Shown piece by piece: positions 14,480-21,524 of a DNA stretch of 25,356 bases. The position numbers and the translations under genes were made by a program. Each line of letters begins with the position of its first letter. Position 1 is the stretch's first letter. Source of the DNA: a virus; the IMG/VR virus record IMGVR_UViG_3300042559_000463, positions 1-25,356 of that record; one strand, written 5' to 3'. The notes below the pieces were generated by a model. That model had not been told where the DNA came from. It did not search any database and saw only the letters and a list, made by a program, of their open reading frames with translations.

Positions 14480-16244
14480 GTTTCTTGATGTATTAAAAGA
14501 AAATCATTTTGTTGAAACTCCTGTAGATGTTAAAACATTTGTTCAATCTCCAGAGTATTTAGGACAACCACTTTTATCTGACATTCAATATGAAATTGTT
14601 GAAGCCATGAGTCAGATCTATCGTAAAGAAGATTTAATTGATCTTATGGGCGAGGTAGAAGGCACAAAACATTTTAATAAATATACTAAGAATGAACTAA
14701 TACTTCAACTTGGCAAGGGTAGTGGTAAAGACTTTATATCAACAGTAGCCTGTGCATATGTAGTATATAAGCTTCTATGCCTTAAAGATCCAGCAGTTTA
14801 TTTTGGTAAGCCCCCAGGAGATGCTATTGATATTATTAACGTTGCAGTTAACGCACAACAGGCTAAGAATGTTTTCTTTAAGGGATTTAGAGTAAAGGTT
14901 GAAAAGTCACCTTGGTTTGCTGGGAAGTATAATCCAAAAGCAGACTCATTTGAATTTGACAAAGGCATAACTGTTTATTCTGGTCACTCAGAAAGAGAAT
15001 CTCATGAAGGTTTAAACCTTCTAATGGCAGTCCTTGATGAAATTTCTGGTTTTGCTACAGAGGTTGGAACTGGTAATGAACAGGGCAAGACCGCAGATAA
15101 TATTTATAAAGCATTCCGTGGAACAGTAGACTCTCGTTTCCCAGACTTGGGTAAGGTCGTTCTTCTTTCATTCCCACGCTATCAGGGTGACTTTATTTCT
15201 CAAAGGTATGAAGCAGTCATTGCTGAAAAAGAAACTATTGAACGCACACATACTTTCATAATGAATGAAGAATTACCACATGATGATCCAGGCAATCAAT
15301 TTGAAATTTCGTGGGATGAAGATACAATACTTCAATACAAAATACCAAGAGTATTTGCATTCAAAAGACCTACATGGGAAGTAAATCCTACACGTAAAAT
15401 AGAAGATTTTAAGTTAGCTTTTTATACAGACCTTGGTGATGCTATGATGCGTTTTGCATGTATGCCAACCTATGCCTCTGATGCATTTTTTAAACAAAAA
15501 GATAAGCTAGAAAGATGTATGAATTCTAGAAATCCATTAGATTCATTTAGAAGGTTTGACGAAACCTTTAAACCAGATCCAGATAAGGTTTATTATATTC
15601 ATGCTGACCTTGCACAAAAGCATGACAAGTGTGCTGTAGCAATAGCACATGTAGATAAATGGGTAAGTATTCAAGTAATTAAAGATTATGAGCAGGTAGC
15701 CCCAATTGTTGTTGTTGATGCCGTTGCATGGTGGGAGCCAAGAGCAGAGGGCCCAGTAAATCTTTCAGAAGTAAAACAATGGATTATGAATTTACGCAGA
15801 CAAGGTTTTAATTTAGGCATGGTTTCATTTGACCGATGGCAGTCATTTGATATTCAAAATGAATTACAGGCAGTTGGAATAAGAACTGAAACTGTTTCTG
15901 TTGCTAAAAAACATTATGAAGATTTAGCTATGATGATTTATGAAGAGCGTGTTGCTATTCCTATGATCCCAATACTGCTTGAAGAAATGTCAGAATTAAA
16001 AATAATGAAGGGTAACAGAGTTGACCACCCCCGTAAAAAATCTAAAGACTTAGCAGACGCAGTATGTGGAGCAGTATTTGGAGCTATTTCTCATACACAA
16101 AAGAATACTAATATAGAGATAGATGTCCATACTTGGAGCTCTAGTGCACGACTTGCACAAAAGCAAAGGGATATGGTAGAATTAGATAATCGGGAAATGC
16201 CTAACGATGTTAGAGATTTTCTTGATAAACTTAATCTAATATAA
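14469..16244 (+). CDS. terL: Terminase large subunit (DNA-packaging ATPase/nuclease)
   Basis: A 591-aa packaging motor. The ATPase has Walker A at residues 82-88 (GKGSGKD, with Asp where Thr or Ser is usual) and Walker B in LLMAVLDEISGF, with the catalytic Glu after the Asp. A coupling-like segment (VVLLSFPRYQGDF) follows. The C-terminal RNase H-like nuclease shows YYIHADLAQKHDKCAVAI (first Asp), MVSFDRWQS (second) and KKSKDLADAVCGAVFG (third). ATG 14469 is chosen; TTG 14460 would only add three residues. It is unusual that the terminase follows the replication genes directly. Confidence 0.92.
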   Translation: MFNEFLDVLKENHFVETPVDVKTFVQSPEYLGQPLLSDIQYEIVEAMSQIYRKEDLIDLMGEVEGTKHFNKYTKNELILQLGKGSGKDFISTVACAYVVYKLLCLKDPAVYFGKPPGDAIDIINVAVNAQQAKNVFFKGFRVKVEKSPWFAGKYNPKADSFEFDKGITVYSGHSERESHEGLNLLMAVLDEISGFATEVGTGNEQGKTADNIYKAFRGTVDSRFPDLGKVVLLSFPRYQGDFISQRYEAVIAEKETIERTHTFIMNEELPHDDPGNQFEISWDEDTILQYKIPRVFAFKRPTWEVNPTRKIEDFKLAFYTDLGDAMMRFACMPTYASDAFFKQKDKLERCMNSRNPLDSFRRFDETFKPDPDKVYYIHADLAQKHDKCAVAIAHVDKWVSIQVIKDYEQVAPIVVVDAVAWWEPRAEGPVNLSEVKQWIMNLRRQGFNLGMVSFDRWQSFDIQNELQAVGIRTETVSVAKKHYEDLAMMIYEERVAIPMIPILLEEMSELKIMKGNRVDHPRKKSKDLADAVCGAVFGAISHTQKNTNIEIDVHTWSSSARLAQKQRDMVELDNREMPNDVRDFLDKLNLI

Positions 16245-16262
16245 AAACTAACAAGGAGAAAG

Positions 16263-17330
16263 ATGAATTCATTCAAAAAGATATCGCTAATCATCGCTGC
16301 AGCCATGACTAGCACAGCGTTAACAATTGCACCTTCAAGTGCAGCACCTCTTGCAGTAACGGTAGCAGGTTCAGCAAACGCAACAACCGCTGCTGCACCA
16401 GCAACTGCAAACGTGCCAGCAGACAATAAAGTTGATTCAGCAGACGCTGTAGCACTTGTTGCAACTGCAGACACAGGAACAGTAGTTTCATTTGTATCAA
16501 CAGGTGGGGTCAAGCTTGTTCTTGCTTTGGACAATGCTCCAACAGCACCAGTTCTTGCATCAGCAGGAACAACATCATATTCAGCAACATCACAGGGAAC
16601 TGCAATTACTGTATATGCATTCACAACATCAACAAATACTGGATCAGTTACCATTACAAATGGTGCCTATTCAACAATTGTTTATGTTAAGGGTAATGCA
16701 GGAGCAGCATACAATGTTGGCATTTCAGTTCCTGCTGCAGCAGCAGTTGGAACAATTCCATCAGTCTCTGTAAATGTAACCGACGTATTTGGTAATCCAG
16801 TTGGCGGAGAAACAGTAACAGCAACACTTATTGGTGGAACATGGGCTGACGCTTCAATTTCAAAGTCAATTATTACATCAACAGCAGCAAATGTTGCTTC
16901 AGACTCAACACTTACACTTGGCTCAAAGGCTGAAAAGTTATCTGTTGCAGTTGCAGGAACAGTAACAGTTGCAGCAACAGGCGCAGCCTCTGCTACAGCA
17001 GTAACAGGTCTTGCTGCACCAATTAAGGCAGTTGTTGCATCATTTGCAGTAACAGATCTTAATGGAACAATTACTGCTCTTAATGCAAGAGTTGCAGCAC
17101 TTACTGCAGAACTAGCAGCAGCAAATGCTGGTCGTGCAGCAGATAAGATTGCATCAGATAAGGCACTTGCAGACGCAAAGGCAGCATCTGATTCAGCAAC
17201 AGTTACCGCAAAGGTAGCATCAGATATTGCACTTGCAACTGCAAAGGCAGAACACAAGGCAAAGTTTAATGCGCTTGCTAAGAAGTGGAATGCAAAGAAT
17301 CCAAAGGCTAAGGTTGCTCTAATTAAATAA
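16263..17330 (+). CDS. Exported Ala/Thr-rich surface-like protein (355 aa)
   Basis: Strong ribosome site AAGGAG (16254-16259) and a Sec signal peptide: MNSFKK, a hydrophobic core, then APSSAAP as a likely cleavage site near residue 28. The mature part is Ala/Thr/Val-rich with beta-type domains (residues about 60-250, including VSVNVTDVFGNPVGGETVTA, which resembles an Ig-like/invasin-type repeat). From about 265 to 325 it is a coiled coil (LNARVAALTAELAAA), followed by a basic tail with KKWNAKNPKAKVALIK. No virion gene has such a leader normally, so this looks like a host-type secreted or S-layer-like protein. Codons are strongly biased to GCA/ACA/GTT, suggesting high expression. A terminator follows. 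Similar tails are recalled from acI proteins, not checked. Confidence 0.7.
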   Translation: MNSFKKISLIIAAAMTSTALTIAPSSAAPLAVTVAGSANATTAAAPATANVPADNKVDSADAVALVATADTGTVVSFVSTGGVKLVLALDNAPTAPVLASAGTTSYSATSQGTAITVYAFTTSTNTGSVTITNGAYSTIVYVKGNAGAAYNVGISVPAAAAVGTIPSVSVNVTDVFGNPVGGETVTATLIGGTWADASISKSIITSTAANVASDSTLTLGSKAEKLSVAVAGTVTVAATGAASATAVTGLAAPIKAVVASFAVTDLNGTITALNARVAALTAELAAANAGRAADKIASDKALADAKAASDSATVTAKVASDIALATAKAEHKAKFNALAKKWNAKNPKAKVALIK

Positions 17331-17345
17331 CCTAGTCCAACAATT

Positions 17346-17374
17346 AGGGGGCCTAACAATAGGCTCCCTTTTTT
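17346..17374 (+). terminator. Intrinsic terminator after the exported-protein gene
   Basis: Ten-base-pair stem (17346-17355 with 17360-17369, one G-T wobble), loop ACAA, followed by a T tract to 17374. This is the strongest terminator in the window and isolates the downstream gene with its own promoter. Confidence 0.85.
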
Positions 17375-17384
17375 GTTTCTTAAA

Positions 17385-17393
17385 TGGTATAAT
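17385..17393 (+). promoter_or_regulatory. Extended -10 promoter, leaderless gene
   Basis: TGG plus TATAAT at 17388-17393, just after the terminator. The ATG begins at 17400, 12 bases after the first T of the box, where transcription should start. There is no ribosome site in between, so the mRNA is predicted to be leaderless. Confidence 0.65.
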
Positions 17394-17399
17394 TGAAGC

Positions 17400-17975
17400 A
17401 TGTTTGATTTAATTCAAGAAGCAAAAAAGAATAAACACGGACTAGTATTTGAAAAATATCAAATGCCAGAAATTACCTGGGAAGATATATTAAATCATAT
17501 ATACAAAGAATCTACACTAAATAACCCAGACTTGCGTAAAAAGGTAGAAAAATTTCAAAATCTAGAAGCTTTAGACTATATAGGAAATCTACAAATACAA
17601 AATAAAATGTGGCTAGCCCCACAAACAAATAATATATTTAAAGAATTTAAAGGAGTTTCTGAGCTGCTTTATAAACTTAACCAATCAAAAGAAAATCAAG
17701 AATGTGGATATTATTCTCAAAGAGGACATAGTTGCGATTTAGATTGGCACTACCAAGGTATAAGAATTTCTTTATCTAACAGATTTGTTCCCGATCACCA
17801 TGATCCACACGATATCTTTTATTGGCAAATAGTCGGAACATCTTTCTGGAAAATAGATGGGGGAATAACATACACACTGAATCCAGGAGATCTTTTATAC
17901 CTACCTCTAGAAAATTCACATGCAGTATGGTGTGATGGCCCAAGAGCAGGTTTATTAATAGATAATTTAAATTAA
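17400..17975 (+). CDS. JmjC/cupin-like Fe(II)/2-oxoglutarate oxygenase (191 aa)
   Basis: The C-terminal half is a double-stranded beta-helix of the JmjC/cupin_4 kind. The metal site is H133-H-D135 (HHDPHDIFYWQIVG), with the usual run D-x-F-x-x-Q-x-x-G-x-x-x-W (FWKI), then PGDLLYLPLENSHAVW with the distal histidine H174. These three residues (H133, D135, H174) would bind Fe(II). The N-terminal 90 residues are helical and not recognised. Members of this family hydroxylate ribosomal proteins, tRNA or small molecules; the substrate here is unknown. The gene has its own promoter, a leaderless start and no coupling to neighbours, so it looks like a moron acquired separately. Confidence 0.75.
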   Translation: MFDLIQEAKKNKHGLVFEKYQMPEITWEDILNHIYKESTLNNPDLRKKVEKFQNLEALDYIGNLQIQNKMWLAPQTNNIFKEFKGVSELLYKLNQSKENQECGYYSQRGHSCDLDWHYQGIRISLSNRFVPDHHDPHDIFYWQIVGTSFWKIDGGITYTLNPGDLLYLPLENSHAVWCDGPRAGLLIDNLN

Positions 17976-17976
17976 A

Positions 17977-17985
17977 TGATATAAT
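17977..17985 (+). promoter_or_regulatory. Extended -10 promoter before the large exported protein
   Basis: TGA plus TATAAT at 17980-17985. Predicted start near 17992 falls on the 5' arm of the hairpin described next. Confidence 0.55.
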
Positions 17986-17989
17986 AAGA

Positions 17990-18020
17990 CTATTAGTTAC
18001 CACCACAAACTAATAGGAGA
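17990..18020 (+). promoter_or_regulatory. 5'-terminal mRNA hairpin touching the ribosome site
   Basis: A perfect 9-bp stem, CTATTAGTT (17990-17998) with AACTAATAG (18008-18016), around the loop ACCACCACA. The last stem bases are also the start of the ribosome site AGGAGA (18015-18020). The predicted transcription start lies within the first three bases of the stem, so the mRNA would begin with this hairpin. It could shield the 5' end from decay or modulate ribosome access. Confidence 0.6.
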
Positions 18021-18024
18021 AAAA

Positions 18025-20241
18025 ATTAAAAACATACTAATCAAAATGGGATTAGTGGGGTTGCTTTTAACACTTTGGATGATATTCTCTCCTGCAGATT
18101 ATGCACATGCTGACGAAACTAATACAGTTCAAGTATCCCCCTCTGATCCTACAATAACAGAAAATGCAACAGCCACAATTGAGGTAGCTAATACTGAAAT
18201 ATCTCAGGCTGAAACCTATATAGAAGCTATAGAAAATAACGCAACAGCCATTACAAGCCCTACAGAAGCCATTACAGCCACTATTGCAGAGGCACAGGAC
18301 TCAATCACACAGGCTCAAGCAGTAGTAGATAGTGCTGCTGTGGCAGTTACCCAAGTTGATTCTGCTATAGTTTTAGTTGAAGAGGCTGAAGAAAATGTAG
18401 AAATTGCAGAAGTAGAAGTAGAATTACAGACAGAAGTTGTAGCAATAGCAACCACTAATTTAATTAATGCAGAAAATACTTTGGCTCAACTTGAAAACAC
18501 TCCCTCCGATTCTACAACTTATACAACAGAGGGCTACGTAGCACCAGTTGCTCCAGAGACACCAACAGTTAATACAACTACCCTTCCTGTTATGTATGAT
18601 GGCTCAACAAAAATTGAAACCCCATTTGATATTAAAATGGGCGATATCGTATACAACGGTCAAGGTGCAGATAGCCAAATCTATGTAACTTCAAAAGCAA
18701 CCATTACTTTTGGTATCGGAGATCATATTTGGTGGGATTTCCCTCAAGGAGCACACATTTCTGTTTATGGCTCTGACTTTATGAGTGGTGGTGCGGGAGC
18801 TGGTATTACCGTTACAACTACAGAAACAACTTTAGCTGTTGATTGGGATCTTCACAGATTTGGAGATAGCAACGGACCTATTACCAATGTTAATTGGACA
18901 ATGACTGTCAATCCTGATACTGGTGAATGGACAGGTATAGGAACTGTTTCTGGTAATACTACTAATTTATATAATGGTCCTCGTATTGGTGTTCGTGAAA
19001 CTGTTGGTCAGCCTGTAGAACAAATGACTAATGTAACTAATGAAAATTTAACGGAACAAATTCAAATTCAAGAAGCAGTAGTTGAAGATAAAACAGAAAT
19101 TAAAGCTATTGAGGTTTCAATACTTCAAACACTTACACAATTAAAAATAGAGGCAGAAGAAGATCTTGTTGAAGCAGAACAAAATCTTGAAGAGGCACAT
19201 GAAGTTTTAGAAACAACAATTAATCAAGTAGGTATTGCTATTGCATATATGAATACTAGTGTTAATGAAGCACGATCAGAAGTTAACAATGTTTTAGAAC
19301 AGGAAGAAGTTGCAAGGCAAGCATCATTAGCAGCACAGGCAGCAGCTCAGGCTGCACAAGCAGCAGCAGCAGAAGCAGAAGCAGCACAGGCAGCAGCAGA
19401 ACAAGCTGAAGCGGATCGTATAGCTGCAGAAGAAGCTGCAGCACAAGCAGAAGCAGAGGCTGAGCAAGCAGAAGAAGATAGAATTGCTGCAGAAGAAGCA
19501 GCAGAGCAAGCAGCACAGGAAGCAGCAGAACAAGAAGAGGCTGCAGCACAAGCAGCAGCTGAAGCAGCAGAGGCAGAGGCTGAAGAAGCACGTCAAGCAG
19601 AAGAAGATGCTAAAGCAGAAGCAGAAGCAAAAGAAGCAGAAGCAGAGGATGCTAGACAAGCAGAAGAAGACGCAAAAGCTGAAGCAGAAGCAAAAGAACA
19701 AGAAGAAGAAGAAGCTAAAGCTATAGAAGAAGAATTAAAAGAAATAGCAGAAGATGCAAAAGATGGAAAAGAATTAACTGAAGAGCAAAAAGAAAAAGTT
19801 ATTGAGGCATTACTTGAAGACCTTAAGCCTGGAGAATCTATATCAACAGCAGCAATTCAAGCTTCTGGAGTTTCATATGCAGATCTTCCGCCTTCAACAC
19901 CAATTGAAGTTCGCACTGATGAAAATGGAAATGCCCTTGTAATAACAGCAGCTGTTGCTGCAAATATTGAATTAGTCCAAGATCCAGGTGCGTTATTAAC
20001 TGCAGCATTTACAGACCCAGGAGCAGCATTAGCAGCACTGGGAAGTATTGGGGCAGATATGACTGAAGCAGAAAGAGAAGAAGCCACAAATATGGTTGTT
20101 GCAACAGTTGTAGCAGCAGGAGCAGCAATTAACGCTGCAGCAGTAGCAGCAGGTGGAGCAACTGGGGGCTCTACTGGAGGAGGTTCTGGTGGAGGCTCAG
20201 GCGCTAATTCACCAGGTTCAAGAGGAGGAAGAAAATGGTAA
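18025..20241 (+). CDS. Large exported coiled-coil protein with probable ATT start (738 aa)
   Basis: The first canonical start, ATG 18046, is 25 bases from the only ribosome site (AGGAGA, 18015-18020). The in-frame ATT at 18025 is correctly spaced and adds MKNILIK, giving the lysines that a Sec signal peptide needs before its hydrophobic core; cleavage is likely near AHA-D. Mature order: a helical coiled-coil region (to about 150), a beta domain (about 190-330, with YDGSTKIETPFDIKMGD and FGIGDHIWWDFPQG), a very long Ala/Glu/Lys coiled coil (about 400-590), a globular tail domain (PGESISTAAIQASGVSYADL), a hydrophobic Ala-rich helix and a Gly/Ser-rich end. It is a surface or spike-like adhesin or secreted host-manipulation factor; no enzyme motif is seen. 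Its stop overlaps the next gene. Confidence 0.7.
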   Translation: MKNILIKMGLVGLLLTLWMIFSPADYAHADETNTVQVSPSDPTITENATATIEVANTEISQAETYIEAIENNATAITSPTEAITATIAEAQDSITQAQAVVDSAAVAVTQVDSAIVLVEEAEENVEIAEVEVELQTEVVAIATTNLINAENTLAQLENTPSDSTTYTTEGYVAPVAPETPTVNTTTLPVMYDGSTKIETPFDIKMGDIVYNGQGADSQIYVTSKATITFGIGDHIWWDFPQGAHISVYGSDFMSGGAGAGITVTTTETTLAVDWDLHRFGDSNGPITNVNWTMTVNPDTGEWTGIGTVSGNTTNLYNGPRIGVRETVGQPVEQMTNVTNENLTEQIQIQEAVVEDKTEIKAIEVSILQTLTQLKIEAEEDLVEAEQNLEEAHEVLETTINQVGIAIAYMNTSVNEARSEVNNVLEQEEVARQASLAAQAAAQAAQAAAAEAEAAQAAAEQAEADRIAAEEAAAQAEAEAEQAEEDRIAAEEAAEQAAQEAAEQEEAAAQAAAEAAEAEAEEARQAEEDAKAEAEAKEAEAEDARQAEEDAKAEAEAKEQEEEEAKAIEEELKEIAEDAKDGKELTEEQKEKVIEALLEDLKPGESISTAAIQASGVSYADLPPSTPIEVRTDENGNALVITAAVAANIELVQDPGALLTAAFTDPGAALAALGSIGADMTEAEREEATNMVVATVVAAGAAINAAAVAAGGATGGSTGGGSGGGSGANSPGSRGGRKW
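19588..19698 (+). repeat. 16-residue protein repeat in the coiled coil
   Basis: The segment ARQAEEDAKAEAEAKE is encoded twice, at 19588-19635 and 19651-19698, separated by five codons. The copies differ at silent positions (CGT/AGA, GAT/GAC, GCT/GCA, GCA/GCT), so the repeat is old or held by selection on the protein, not a fresh DNA duplication. Confidence 0.75.
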
Positions 20242-20417
20242 GAATAATAAAAAATATAATAAAGGACCTAATAGATCAGGCATGGACTCTTCTTGGAATG
20301 TTTATTGCCTGGGTAGTATTAGATGGCAGTGCTAAAACCATAGTTGGATATGGAATCGTAGCAACAACAACCCTATGGATTATAACTAGTCCATTTAGAA
20401 ATAAGGAGGAAGAATAA
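20235..20417 (+). CDS. Small two-span membrane protein, holin-like (60 aa)
   Basis: Ribosome site GGAGGAAG (20224-20231) precedes ATG 20235, which overlaps the stop of the exported protein. Two hydrophobic segments are seen, about 17-31 (WTLLGMFIAWVVLDG) and 37-55 (IVGYGIVATTTLWIITSPF), with a charged C-terminus RNKEEE. Tiny two-span proteins encoded just before another membrane protein are typical of holin or antiholin pairs. Its ATG-overlapped successor is the other half of the pair. No lysin is visible nearby, which leaves the lysis role open. Confidence 0.6.
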   Translation: MVRIIKNIIKDLIDQAWTLLGMFIAWVVLDGSAKTIVGYGIVATTTLWIITSPFRNKEEE

Positions 20418-20701
20418 TGGCAACTAAAAAAATAGCAGTAGCCCCTAAAAAAGAGAGCCCACAAAAGGCTCTTCCAAACATTTTGATGCGTATTGTGGCG
20501 GTATTTGCAGCATCAGGATTATCAGTCCTAGGAGCAGGAGCAGTAGTAGGAATTGATACAATTCAGGCAGTAATGCTTGCAGGCCTACTAGGAGTAGCAA
20601 CAGTAGTTGAAAGGCTGGCTAGGGCTTTTTTGGACGATGGCAAGCTTACTATCGCAGAAATAAATGATGCATTTAAGACTGTAGATAAGAAGGCTAATTA
20701 G
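20417..20701 (+). CDS. Putative holin (94 aa)
   Basis: ATG 20417 overlaps the previous TAA by one base, with AAGGAGGAAG before it. A basic N-terminus (TKKIAVAPKK) is followed by two Ala/Gly/Val-rich hydrophobic segments, about 24-45 (MRIVAVFAASGLSVLGAGAV) and 50-66 (IQAVMLAGLLGVATVVE), and a soluble end with DDGKLTIAEINDAF. This is the layout of actinophage holins: helical hairpin in the membrane and a charged cytoplasmic tail. It would make the lesions that release the endolysin. Function is inferred from architecture and the small coupled partner. Confidence 0.6.
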   Translation: MATKKIAVAPKKESPQKALPNILMRIVAVFAASGLSVLGAGAVVGIDTIQAVMLAGLLGVATVVERLARAFLDDGKLTIAEINDAFKTVDKKAN

Positions 20702-20717
20702 TCATTATTGACTATGT

Positions 20718-20746
20718 TTGACAGCCCCTCTGGGCAATGCTATACT
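20718..20746 (+). promoter_or_regulatory. Consensus promoter of the HslV-like gene
   Basis: TTGACA at 20718-20723, a 17-base spacer and TATACT at 20741-20746 with extended -10 TGC. This is the best sigma70-type promoter in the window. Predicted start is near 20753. Confidence 0.75.
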
Positions 20747-20772
20747 TAAGTATACGTATCCAGAGGGGTTTT
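20725..20772 (+). promoter_or_regulatory. Inverted repeat hiding the ribosome site in read-through RNA
   Basis: CCCCTCTGG (20725-20733) pairs perfectly with CCAGAGGGG (20760-20768), followed by TTTT. The right arm holds the ribosome site of the HslV-like gene; the left arm lies in the promoter spacer, so it is absent from RNA made by this promoter. Only transcripts coming from the holin genes would fold it, giving a terminator-like structure or a blocked ribosome site. The loop contains the palindrome TATACTTAAGTATA. Confidence 0.65.
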
Positions 20773-20774
20773 CC

Positions 20775-21302
20775 ATGACTTGTATTGCTGTTGTTAGACA
20801 AGATAAAACTATCTATATGGCTGGAGATAGAGGTGCTTCAACAGAGGATTCTATCATAACACTTAAGGCTCCAAAGGTTTTCAAAATAGGTCCATATCTT
20901 TTTGGATATGCAGGAACTATGGATGGAGAAAGAATCCGTCACAACTTTAAACCACCAATTATAAAAGCTAATGCCAATGTAGATAAATTTATGTATACAG
21001 ATTTTCTTATTTCACTTAGAAATTTTTATGAAAATTGGTGGGTAGATATATCTAAAGACTCTGATTTTGGTATGCTAATTGCATTTAAGGGTAGAATATT
21101 TGAACACAATGCCGTTGATATGTCATTAACAGAATACGATGAAGAGTATCTTGCAATGGGTTCAGGAAGTGATTTTGCGCTAGGATCTTTATGGACAACT
21201 CAGCATCAAAAAAACGGTAAACGTAGAGCACAATTAGCAGTTGAAGCAGCGGTTAAATATTCAACATCTTGCATCGGACCAGTTGACGTAGTAAGCATTT
21301 AA
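20775..21302 (+). CDS. HslV/proteasome-beta-like Ntn peptidase (175 aa)
   Basis: The ATG is directly followed by ACT, so removing Met exposes Thr1 without a propeptide, as in HslV. Counting from that Thr, D17 (AGDRGAS) and K33 (LKAPKVF) sit at the exact positions of the catalytic Asp17 and Lys33 of proteasome beta subunits and HslV. The next landmarks are also present: FGYAGTMDG at about 40 and AMGSGSDFALG, matching the conserved GSGG-x-x-A segment. Length is near that of HslV (about 175 aa). No HslU or other AAA unfoldase gene is in the window. ATG 20775 after GAGGGG is the start; an upstream in-frame TTG at 20718 falls inside the promoter. A phage threonine peptidase for host proteins or scaffold is plausible. 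Confidence 0.8.
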   Translation: MTCIAVVRQDKTIYMAGDRGASTEDSIITLKAPKVFKIGPYLFGYAGTMDGERIRHNFKPPIIKANANVDKFMYTDFLISLRNFYENWWVDISKDSDFGMLIAFKGRIFEHNAVDMSLTEYDEEYLAMGSGSDFALGSLWTTQHQKNGKRRAQLAVEAAVKYSTSCIGPVDVVSI

Positions 21303-21305
21303 GGA

Positions 21306-21311
21306 TATACT
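21306..21311 (+). promoter_or_regulatory. Possible -10 box before the acidic protein gene
   Basis: TATACT begins 11 bases before ATG 21317, near the spacing of the leaderless genes, but lacks the TGn element and a -35. AAGG at 21301-21304 is too far to be a normal ribosome site. The evidence is weak. Confidence 0.3.
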
Positions 21312-21316
21312 TAACT

Positions 21317-21520
21317 ATGGATGAAATTAATAGTATCTTTGAAGATGGTCCAGAGTTTGATGAATTTGAAATTTGGTTAAACAATGGAATTGATCGGGGC
21401 TGGATAACAGAACCATTTTGTAACACACATGATGGTGATCCCTATATGACAGAAGAAGAAATGAAAGAGTGGGATGATGGCGGAAATCCTTGCCAAGTAG
21501 TTTTTAAGATAAAGGAATAA
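21317..21520 (+). CDS. Small acidic conserved-type phage protein (67 aa)
   Basis: A strongly acidic protein with many Glu/Asp and aromatic residues. Key piece: GWITEPFCNTHDGDPYMTEEE near residues 32-52, followed by WDDGGNPCQVVF. The Cys-x2-His and the later Cys may be structural. Such short proteins occur in many actinophage genomes next to regulatory genes, without known function. Transcription may come from the box at 21306 or from the HslV-like promoter. Confidence 0.6.
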   Translation: MDEINSIFEDGPEFDEFEIWLNNGIDRGWITEPFCNTHDGDPYMTEEEMKEWDDGGNPCQVVFKIKE

Positions 21521-21524
21521 ATAA

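Noticed and set aside
16682-17401. 239-codon open frame on the - strand opposite the exported protein
   Set aside because: It mirrors the Ala/Thr-rich gene on the + strand, has no ribosome site and overlaps the terminator; the GCA-rich code simply leaves its complement open.
19283-19701. Leu- and Cys/Phe-rich frames on the - strand
   Set aside because: They are complements of GCA/GAA repeats in the coiled-coil gene and have no natural protein composition.
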